A stretch of 64,000 bases of DNA, from NCBI RefSeq assembly GCF_900451005.1, contig NZ_UGIB01000001.1, forward strand, positions 868,001 to 932,000, given 5' to 3'. The stretch is from Helicobacter fennelliae. GTDB taxonomy: Bacteria; Campylobacterota; Campylobacteria; Campylobacterales; Helicobacteraceae. The translations under genes and the position numbers were made by a program. This document shows, piece after piece, positions 52,813-59,950 of the stretch. Position 1 is the first letter of the stretch, and every line of letters begins with the position of its first letter. A model generated the notes under the pieces. The model was not told where the DNA came from and did no database searches. It was given only the letters and a program-made list of their open reading frames with translations.

Positions 52813-55773
52813 TCACTCCGCTTTAATCTCCCCACCTTTAACTATAAGTCCTTTAGAATCTATGACTACTTCTACTCCACCAGCTTTAATAATGATAGAG
52901 TTGCCTTTTGCGACAATAGAGGTATCTTTAACTTGAATAGTCGCTTCAGTATTAGCATTAAGAGTATAATTAGAATCTGCTATCATTGTTACATTATCAG
53001 CAACCATTATAGCAGCAGTTTCAGATTCTAAACTTAAAGATTGTGGTGAGGATAGATGAATATTTTCATTGGAGTGGATAGCTATTTCGCCTTGTGTTTG
53101 GATATTAAGTTTTTGATTGATACTTATATCGCTATCTCCCTCCACCACCTCCCTCTTATTCCCCCCTACATTCCTATTCTCATCTTGCTTAATACTTGTA
53201 TTGAGGTTTGCTTGTATCTCTACACTCTTATCCTCTCCTACATACTCACTACTATCCTTAGCTACTCTAAGTTTATTACTTGCTCCTACATTTAAAGTAT
53301 GACTTAATCCTACAATGGTATCTTTAGATAAAGCCACATTTGTATTATATTCTCCTCCAATACTTACAATCTTTGCTAAATCTATGGTTTGCGTATGAAT
53401 CTTTTTAATCCTTTCATTATATGCTCCCTCTACTATGGAATCTTTATTATTCTGTATCTTTTGAGTGAAGTTATGTTTAATGAGTTCTTCATAATCTCTT
53501 TGTGCTTGAAGATAGATTTGTTCTTTCTCTTTTATATTAGAGAGCGTGATTTCATTTAATCCAGATTCTACTATAGAAGAGTTTGTATCCTCTGTCTCTT
53601 TTGTATTATTAAGAGTTCTTGCACTTAAACTTGTTTGATGAGCATTTAAAGGCAAAGGAGGCAAGGCAGGATTACTTTGGTTATACAGACTAGCACTGAT
53701 ATAAGGCTTATCTATATCCTCATCAAAGAAACTTACAATCACTTCATCTCCCACTCTTGGAGTATGATACAAACCTGAACTTATACTTGCAATAGGAGAG
53801 CTTACTCTAAGATAAGGAGAGTAATGATAAGAGTAGGCTTTCATTTGTGAATTGTTACTATCCACATCATTGTTTGTTGTATGATTTTCTTGTGAGTGTA
53901 TATTCTCCTCTGTCTGTGTTGTATTGCTTAAAGTATCATTGGTTGTTTGTGTATGAGTGTTAGTATTTCCATTAATGTTTTGAAGAGTGCCTTGTGAATG
54001 GTTATTCTCTATATTTTTTCCTTGAACATTATTTTGTTCTTTCACTCTTGCATTATCTATAACCTCTTGAGAAGCAAAGCAATTTATTCGGACCTTTACT
54101 CTACCAAAGTTATCTGTATGAATAGTATTTCTTTCTCCATCTATATCCTCACTCTCTCCAATAACAACTCCTAAAGTGCTACTAGGAGCTTTAGGCTTAC
54201 TCTTTAAAGAGGGAGTATAGCTAAAGGTAATAGGTAAAAGGGTGAGGGTATTACTATAAGAGTGAGATTTACCTAAAGAAGAAGGAGAAGAAAGAGATTC
54301 TAAAGCATTAGAAGTATTTTGAGTGAGGGGATTAAAGCTTTCATTCCCTTTGTTTATCTGCTCTGTATTCATTAAAGAAGTAACACTTTCTTTTAAATGT
54401 TTTGCATTCTCTTTTTTAATGGCATTATCATTAGAATTAAAGTTATTCTCTAATAAAGATTCATTAATAAGTTCTTGCTCCATTCCTATAATTATAAAAT
54501 CTCTTAAACTCTCTTTGTTTTCTTTTAAACTTGAGGAGAAGTTTAAAGTAATACTTTCATTTAAAGCTAAATCATAGATATTACTCTGTGCATTGAGACT
54601 TTGTTCAATCACTCTTAATCTTTTTTCTTTTAAAGTAATGGGAGTTTTTAAATCACTGCTTTGAGTAAAGGAGGATTCATTGCTATAGTGATGCTCATTT
54701 ATATGTAAAGAGTGTGTGAAATTATTCTGCTCTCCTTCTTGTAATAAGGAATCACTCTTTAGACTTAAACTTTCTAATGAAAAAGGATTGAGAGCATTCT
54801 GGCTACTTTGGCTAAAAGTATGAGCTCTTAAAGATTGAAGTTTAGAGACACTAGAGATACAAGGTTCATTTAAAGTGTTATTCACATTAGGATTAAAAGT
54901 AAGTTCTCTACTAGAGTGTCTTTGTGCGCTATCATAAAAGCATATACTCCCTCTCACATCACAAAAGTATATGCCATTATTATGGGCTAATCTTGTGATG
55001 AAGTCTAAATCACTCTCCTCATATTGAGAAATAAGTTCTAACTTTGGATAGTGTAAAGCAATCCCAGAGAAATCCAAAGGTTTGATTAAATCGTGTGTAT
55101 AAAAGTTGAGTGTAGAATGTATGGCTTCTATAACACTCTTATTGGTATAGATTCTATTTGCTTTATTTAAAGACATTCTATAAAGAGAAGAGCAAAGAGT
55201 AAGCTTAAAGAAATGCTTATGATTTAAAGAGGGGGTAAGATTACCTCTATGAAACACATTTGCACTACTTTGAGTATTTAATCCTAGATACTCTACAAAG
55301 CAGAGTATGCCTTGATATTCTTTTATCCTCCCTAAAGAATCTAAAGATTCTTGAGAGTTTTTAGAATCTTTACTTGTTTGATTATGATGAGTGTCTTTGT
55401 TTTTATTCTTAGCACTCTTGATAGTATCTTTAAGAGATTCTAAAGTAGAGGGTAGGGCATTGTTTATAAAATCTAAAGTGTGAGAAGTAGAGTGTGATTG
55501 AGGATAGGGATTGCTGATTTTAAAGGTTGCTTGCTTGTTAATTAAAGCATTGGGGTGAAAGTTTAAAGTGCTCTCCTTATGTGGGAAAGAGTTAAAAGTG
55601 TTCCCTTGGTCTTTCCTTGAAGAGTTGAAAAAGTCTAAAGTAAAAGGATGCTCTTCTAAGCTTTCTATATATCCTTCACACTCAATTCTCCATAAGGATT
55701 CTAAACTCTCTTTAATATGGGCTTTAGTGATAGTAAAAGAGAGGGAATCTATACTCAGTTGTAGATAAGACAT
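52813..55773 (-). CDS. vgrG: VgrG spike protein, copy E (986 aa)
   Basis: The tip is identical to copy A (SDISINQKLNIQTQGEIAIH, ESETAAIMVADNVTMIAD, KGGEIKAE), and the downstream effector is the same family. The marker at ~644 is Met, unlike copy A (Thr), so body and tip have different histories. Its 5' flank is short (AGGGGTCCTTTAAA) and runs straight into a severed effector tip at 55783. Confidence 0.97.
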   Translation of the reverse strand: MSYLQLSIDSLSFTITKAHIKESLESLWRIECEGYIESLEEHPFTLDFFNSSRKDQGNTFNSFPHKESTLNFHPNALINKQATFKISNPYPQSHSTSHTLDFINNALPSTLESLKDTIKSAKNKNKDTHHNQTSKDSKNSQESLDSLGRIKEYQGILCFVEYLGLNTQSSANVFHRGNLTPSLNHKHFFKLTLCSSLYRMSLNKANRIYTNKSVIEAIHSTLNFYTHDLIKPLDFSGIALHYPKLELISQYEESDLDFITRLAHNNGIYFCDVRGSICFYDSAQRHSSRELTFNPNVNNTLNEPCISSVSKLQSLRAHTFSQSSQNALNPFSLESLSLKSDSLLQEGEQNNFTHSLHINEHHYSNESSFTQSSDLKTPITLKEKRLRVIEQSLNAQSNIYDLALNESITLNFSSSLKENKESLRDFIIIGMEQELINESLLENNFNSNDNAIKKENAKHLKESVTSLMNTEQINKGNESFNPLTQNTSNALESLSSPSSLGKSHSYSNTLTLLPITFSYTPSLKSKPKAPSSTLGVVIGESEDIDGERNTIHTDNFGRVKVRINCFASQEVIDNARVKEQNNVQGKNIENNHSQGTLQNINGNTNTHTQTTNDTLSNTTQTEENIHSQENHTTNNDVDSNNSQMKAYSYHYSPYLRVSSPIASISSGLYHTPRVGDEVIVSFFDEDIDKPYISASLYNQSNPALPPLPLNAHQTSLSARTLNNTKETEDTNSSIVESGLNEITLSNIKEKEQIYLQAQRDYEELIKHNFTQKIQNNKDSIVEGAYNERIKKIHTQTIDLAKIVSIGGEYNTNVALSKDTIVGLSHTLNVGASNKLRVAKDSSEYVGEDKSVEIQANLNTSIKQDENRNVGGNKREVVEGDSDISINQKLNIQTQGEIAIHSNENIHLSSPQSLSLESETAAIMVADNVTMIADSNYTLNANTEATIQVKDTSIVAKGNSIIIKAGGVEVVIDSKGLIVKGGEIKAE

Positions 55774-55782
55774 AGGGGTCCT

Positions 55783-55932
55783 TTAAATATGTTTTATCTC
55801 TATTACCCGAGCACTTTTGCTAAAGATTCTATAATCAAGTCCAAAGTGAAAGTTATTTTGGTAGTCTTGGTAATTTTGATTGATAATGTAGTATTTGTTT
55901 TGTTGTGCTGATTGTTTGATGGTAGTTTGCAT
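55783..55932 (-). pseudogene. Severed effector tip, 49 codons (second ladder)
   Basis: From ATG 55932, overlapping the immunity stop (TAATG): MQTTIKQSAQQNKYYIINQN, YQDYQNNFHFGLDYRIFSKS, ARVIEIKHI. This is the extreme C-terminus of the 725-residue effector family (57763). No immunity gene follows; the vgrG ribosome site begins at the stop. DNA at 55790-55900 is nearly the same as at 56405-56515. Confidence 0.8.
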
Positions 55933-56372
55933 TATCTACCCCCAAGACCAATTAATGAAGTGCCATAAAATAAAATAAAAAATGGACTAGCAATTACATT
56001 ATCTACAAATATAATACAGAATATAAGAAATACAAAAAGAGATTCTAGAATATTCATTTTATGCTTAGAATCTGTGTTTAAAACAGGAAGTAAAGTTAGA
56101 GTAATTGTTGTTATCCCTGTGGCTGCAATATTTAGCAACAAAAGCCAATCCCACCCAAAATATAAAATCGCACAAGTTGTGCCTAATAAAATCGTAATAA
56201 TCCATAGCATAAAAAATCGTTTTGAACAAAATATAGCATTGAAAAACTCTATTTTATTCAACATCCTGATAATAAAAGGCATAATGATAAAATAAAAAAT
56301 CCAAGTAATGGCTAAAACTAAATTATCAAAATCAGATATTCCCTGCTTGAGCCACATATAAAGCAGCACCAT
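55932..56372 (-). CDS. Small multi-TM immunity-type protein (second ladder, rung 3)
   Basis: ATG overlaps the preceding tip stop (TAATG). Four hydrophobic segments: LVLAITWIFYFIIMPFII, LWIITILLGTTCAILYFGW, LLNIAATGITTITLTLLPV, LFVFLIFCIIFVDNVIASPFF. The element FYFIIMPFIIRMLNKIE is common to this immunity subfamily (56637, 57287, remnant 15152). The VDNVIASPFFILF end is also shared (VDIMACSPFVIL, ADIFMLNPFLLF). Presumed immunity to a lost toxin variant. Confidence 0.77.
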   Translation of the reverse strand: MVLLYMWLKQGISDFDNLVLAITWIFYFIIMPFIIRMLNKIEFFNAIFCSKRFFMLWIITILLGTTCAILYFGWDWLLLLNIAATGITTITLTLLPVLNTDSKHKMNILESLFVFLIFCIIFVDNVIASPFFILFYGTSLIGLGGR

Positions 56373-56656
56373 TACAAAACCCCTAATTTCAAATTAACAC
56401 AATTATTATGTTTTATCTCTATTACCCGAGCACTTTTGCTAAAGATTCTATAATCAAGTCCAAAGTGAAAGTTATTTTGGTAGTCTTGGTAATTTTGATT
56501 GATGATGTAGTATAGATTATGCTTTTTACTATATTCAATAGTCCTATTCATATCTTGTTCTATTCTTTGTGCGTCCATACTAGCAAATTTGGCAGTTATA
56601 AAATGTGGCAAGTCTTTGTATGCTTTATACATAAGATTATCTCGCCAATATTCCAT
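56372..56656 (-). CDS. Orphan effector C-terminal tip (94 aa)
   Basis: Starts MEYWRDNLMYKAYKDLP (a second ATG at 56632 lies just after the upstream stop), then YYIINQNYQDYQNNFHFGLD, YRIFSKSARVIEIKHN and the end CVNLKLGVL. The last ~50 residues match the 725-residue effector tip and the first ~40 are different. It lacks ALYAxTGKF and FDF segments, so it is not a complete toxin domain. Overlaps the upstream immunity gene by 20 bp and the downstream one by TAATG. Confidence 0.7.
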   Translation of the reverse strand: MEYWRDNLMYKAYKDLPHFITAKFASMDAQRIEQDMNRTIEYSKKHNLYYIINQNYQDYQNNFHFGLDYRIFSKSARVIEIKHNNCVNLKLGVL

Positions 56657-57104
56657 TATTCATAATACTTTCTTTAAGCATTGCTCCAAGTATTACAAAT
56701 GGAGAGCAAGCCATTATATCCACTAGCAATAATCCAATCAACAATGAAGTCATAACAAATATAATAATATTTTGTGTCAATCCAAAATGAATACCTGATG
56801 TGTTATTGCATAAATGAAATTTTAATAGCATTCCATAGATTTGCATTCCACCACCACTTATAAAAGCAAGTAAAAATAAAGGCATTGTATCTATATCCCT
56901 TTTGATGTATATAATATAATATAAGCATACAACTATTATTCCGCACACATATCCCGATAAAAAACTCTTGAGAGCAAATATTTCGTAGAAAAAAACTTTT
57001 TGATTTATGTATTTCAACACAGGAAACATAATAAAGAAATAAAATACCCACCCTATTAACAAGATAAGGTAATGTGGGTAGATATGAAAATAAACAAAAC
57101 TCAC
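56637..57104 (-). CDS. Small multi-TM immunity-type protein (second ladder, rung 2)
   Basis: GTG start whose GTGA overlaps the stop of the preceding tip. Four membrane segments (LILLIGWVFYFFIMFPVL, FLSGYVCGIIVVCLYYII, MPLFLLAFISGGGMQIYG, IIIFVMTSLLIGLLLVDIM). It shares WVFYFFIM..LKYINQK and VDIMACSPFVIL with its ladder relatives. A longer hydrophobic frame in another phase (56803-57114) is a shadow of this gene. Confidence 0.76.
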   Translation of the reverse strand: MSFVYFHIYPHYLILLIGWVFYFFIMFPVLKYINQKVFFYEIFALKSFLSGYVCGIIVVCLYYIIYIKRDIDTMPLFLLAFISGGGMQIYGMLLKFHLCNNTSGIHFGLTQNIIIFVMTSLLIGLLLVDIMACSPFVILGAMLKESIMNNGILAR

Positions 57105-57286
57105 AGCTCACCACCCTGAAAGATAATTGTCAAATCCTCATTTTTTAGAATCTCTATTACCTTAGCACTTTTACTAAAGATTCTATAATCTAGTCCGAAT
57201 TTAAAATGAGTTTGGTAGTCTTGGTAATTTTGATTGATGATGTAGTATTTATCTTGTTGTGCTGATTGTTTCATAATACTTTGCAT
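57101..57286 (-). CDS. Orphan effector C-terminal tip (61 aa)
   Basis: ATG directly follows the stop of the immunity gene upstream. MQSIMKQSAQQDKYYIINQN, YQDYQTHFKFGLDYRIFSKS, AKVIEILKNEDLTIIFQGG. Except for the last ~10 residues it equals the end of the 725-residue effector. Too short to be a toxin by itself, so a recombination stump, perhaps kept as a translational link to the next immunity gene, whose start overlaps its stop. Confidence 0.72.
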   Translation of the reverse strand: MQSIMKQSAQQDKYYIINQNYQDYQTHFKFGLDYRIFSKSAKVIEILKNEDLTIIFQGGEL

Positions 57287-57760
57287 TTATCTAGCTCCAA
57301 TACCAAAAAGTGGATTTACTGCATAAAAAAGGAGAAAGGGATTTAGCATAAATATATCTGCAAGTATAACACCACAAATACTCACACTTCCCACAAAAAT
57401 ACCTATCGTTTTACCAAGAGAATATCTTTTTTTATTTTTTTCTTTACAATATATGAGAATTAATACAAGTGGATTATAAAAAGCTCCTGCTAATAAGCTC
57501 CCTATAATAAATAGTATCAATACATAATCGATTGATAGCTTCAGAAGTACCACAAAGGCTAATACACAGACAGTGTAAGCTACTAATAAGCCAAATATAA
57601 ACGCTGTGGAAGAAAGGATATAATGTATAGACTCTATTTTATTCCATCTTGCAATTAATAAGGGAAGAATAAAAGCATAAAAAAGCAATAATATCCATAG
57701 AATACATAGAATAATATTTTTATTTGCTTCAGAATACAGAGAAAATACATACATTGCCAT
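57287..57760 (-). CDS. Small multi-TM immunity-type protein (second ladder, rung 1)
   Basis: I take ATG 57760, 3 bp after the effector stop; a TTG at 57766 would overlap it. Four membrane segments: CILWILLLFYAFILPLLI, AFIFGLLVAYTVCVLAFVV, VLILFIIGSLLAGAFYNPL, IGIFVGSVSICGVILADIF. As the first gene after the full-length effector it is the best candidate for present-day cognate immunity. Paralogue of the rungs at 56637 and 55932. Confidence 0.8.
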   Translation of the reverse strand: MAMYVFSLYSEANKNIILCILWILLLFYAFILPLLIARWNKIESIHYILSSTAFIFGLLVAYTVCVLAFVVLLKLSIDYVLILFIIGSLLAGAFYNPLVLILIYCKEKNKKRYSLGKTIGIFVGSVSICGVILADIFMLNPFLLFYAVNPLFGIGAR

Positions 57761-57762
57761 TA

Positions 57763-59940
57763 TCAAACCCCTAGTGTTATAGTGATTAAATGATTATTTT
57801 TTAGAATCTTAATCATTTTGGCACTCTTACTAAAGATTCTATAATCTAGCCCAAATTTAAAATGGGTTTGGTAATCTTGATAGTTTTGGTTGATGATGTA
57901 GTATTTGTTCATCATATATCCTTTATTAATTATATCTAACATTTCGTCCAAACTATCAATAAAGTCATGTTTCTTATATAAGCCCAAATGTTGCATAGCT
58001 TCATACTGATTAAACTTTACTTCATTATAATCCCACATACCCACAGGCTGATAGGACTGGTCGCTAAAATCAAAGCTATCATAGATATAGCAAAGCAAAG
58101 AATCTATACAGCATTCTAGTAGATTCTCTTGCTTTGTATTTCTTTGTATCGTAAAAGTATGCGGTAGATAATAGATGCTAAATTTCCCTGTGATAGCGTA
58201 TAGGGCTATGGTGCTTTTAGCATAGGGGGTATTATCTAGGAGTTGGTTAAATTCTTGTTCAGATTTTCTCATTGTTTGAAAGCCTTTTACATAGTTGCTT
58301 AATGTCGCTCCCTCTTTCATATCCACCCCCATATACTTGGCAAAAGTCTCGTCTGTTAATGGATAGCTTTGTAGATGTAATCTAGCAAATTCGTGTGGCT
58401 GGCAATCTATGAGGAGTTTTACCTTTTGATTATTATAGATAAATGCTTTGCTGCTTTCTTTTGTGATATTTGTATCTATGGGGATAATACCAAAGCAATC
58501 TTTAAAAGCAAAGGTATCTTTGAGGCTATTTGCCCTCTCTTGCATTTTATCTAAAAGCATAACCACTTGAAAGGTTTGTTTTTGCACTGATGTATCACTA
58601 AAGACTTTTTGTATTTCTTGTGCTTGGTGTGTATTTTGTAAAAACTTCTTTACTTCAACCTTAAAATTGTCTGTAATGATATGCGTAGCTTTATCTTGCA
58701 TATATATGCCATTATCATTTCTAACGCCTAAAATTTTAGATTCTAAATCCTTTATCATAGGGAATTGTAGATAAAGATTATCCCAATCTAGTTCAGCATA
58801 ATACTCCATTGTGTCTTGTGCGTTTTGCTTAAAAGAAAGCTTTTGTATCTTTATCTCCTCAAAATCACTTAGAATCTCATATAAATCGTCATCATCAATG
58901 ACTATGTCTTTGCTACTTGCATAACGTAATCCCTTATTTGCGGCAAATCTATCTTGCTTGACAAAATCGTTAGGATTTTTGGGATTATCATGCCAAAGTC
59001 TTTGAAGTAGATAGCTTGTGCCCCAACCTAGAATTTTAGCTTGAATGTTTAGAGTTTGCATTTCTTTTGTGAATTTTTGCTCGCCTTGTGTGAGACTTGT
59101 ATCCTTTTGCATTCTTAATGTTTCTGCTAAAGTGCCATCAATTACTATTTGTGGATAATCGTCAGTATGTATTATCTGGCATACTTCCCAATGTGGATTA
59201 TGTTTGTAGGCAAAGATAGCAATACTTTTGTTTTTCCATTCTTGTGTATCTGGTATAGCAAATCCTATACTTTCTGTTTGCAAAAGTTGTAAAATCTCAT
59301 CATTAGATTGTATTGGTTCTGTAATCTTATCGGTAATAGGAATATTTGTAGGCACATAAGACCTAGCATTGCTAAATAAGATATACTTTACTCCCTCTAC
59401 CTTACCTGTTTTTTGTATGTGTTGCTCCCCTCTATTAAGTATCTTGTATCCCCATTTAATCTCTTGAGGTTTTACCTTATTCTCATCATACTGAGCTTTA
59501 AGCATTACTCTATTGCCTGTTTTATAAAAATTTTTCTTTATTGAGTGTCTAATGTCTTGTAATAAAAATTCATCAGATTCTATAACAACCTTTTGCACTG
59601 CAAAATTGGATAATTTATGCTCAAATGTTGCATGGCATAAATGTCCATACTCATAACTTCTACATAGCCTCCTGTAATTATCCTTTGGTTTTGCTTGATA
59701 ATCTTGGTGGCTTATTCTAATCTCAAAACTTTGTGTGTTTTCTTGCAGTTTTTCTTTACTATCAAACACAACTTCGCCATTTGCATTTGTTTTTTCATCA
59801 AGTTCAATATCATACTTAGTTTTATTTTTTATACCAATAAGTCTGACTTTTGCATTAACAATAGGATTATCTTGCATATCTCTAATGCGTATGCGTATAG
59901 TCTCTTTGCTATATTCTTGTGTGTTTTGTGTCTTTGACAT
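57763..59940 (-). CDS. T6SS effector with DUF6402-like tip (725 aa)
   Basis: It starts MSKTQNTQEYSKETIRIRIR, like the effector at 23053 (MSNKENTQEYSKDTLRIQIV), with a carboxypeptidase-regulatory-like domain to ~115 (CRSYEYGHLC). A beta domain follows (NFYKTGNRVMLKAQYDENKV), then the helical middle with WGTSYLLQRLWHDNPKNPND, DLYEILSDFEE and YYAELDWDNLYLQFPMIKD, shared with the effector at 34311. The tip (~575-725) has TIALYAITGKFSIYYLP, CYIYDSFDF, QPVGMWDYNEVKF and FGLDYRIFSKSAK. It lacks the papain-like head of that relative. It follows vgrG by 10 bp. Toxic activity unknown; membrane immunity neighbours suggest a membrane or periplasmic target. Confidence 0.78.
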   Translation of the reverse strand: MSKTQNTQEYSKETIRIRIRDMQDNPIVNAKVRLIGIKNKTKYDIELDEKTNANGEVVFDSKEKLQENTQSFEIRISHQDYQAKPKDNYRRLCRSYEYGHLCHATFEHKLSNFAVQKVVIESDEFLLQDIRHSIKKNFYKTGNRVMLKAQYDENKVKPQEIKWGYKILNRGEQHIQKTGKVEGVKYILFSNARSYVPTNIPITDKITEPIQSNDEILQLLQTESIGFAIPDTQEWKNKSIAIFAYKHNPHWEVCQIIHTDDYPQIVIDGTLAETLRMQKDTSLTQGEQKFTKEMQTLNIQAKILGWGTSYLLQRLWHDNPKNPNDFVKQDRFAANKGLRYASSKDIVIDDDDLYEILSDFEEIKIQKLSFKQNAQDTMEYYAELDWDNLYLQFPMIKDLESKILGVRNDNGIYMQDKATHIITDNFKVEVKKFLQNTHQAQEIQKVFSDTSVQKQTFQVVMLLDKMQERANSLKDTFAFKDCFGIIPIDTNITKESSKAFIYNNQKVKLLIDCQPHEFARLHLQSYPLTDETFAKYMGVDMKEGATLSNYVKGFQTMRKSEQEFNQLLDNTPYAKSTIALYAITGKFSIYYLPHTFTIQRNTKQENLLECCIDSLLCYIYDSFDFSDQSYQPVGMWDYNEVKFNQYEAMQHLGLYKKHDFIDSLDEMLDIINKGYMMNKYYIINQNYQDYQTHFKFGLDYRIFSKSAKMIKILKNNHLITITLGV

Positions 59941-59950
59941 ATATTATTTC

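Noticed and set aside
56803-57114. 103-codon hydrophobic - strand frame overlapping the immunity gene at 56637
   Set aside because: Out of phase with the paralogue-supported frame, which shares motifs with two neighbours.
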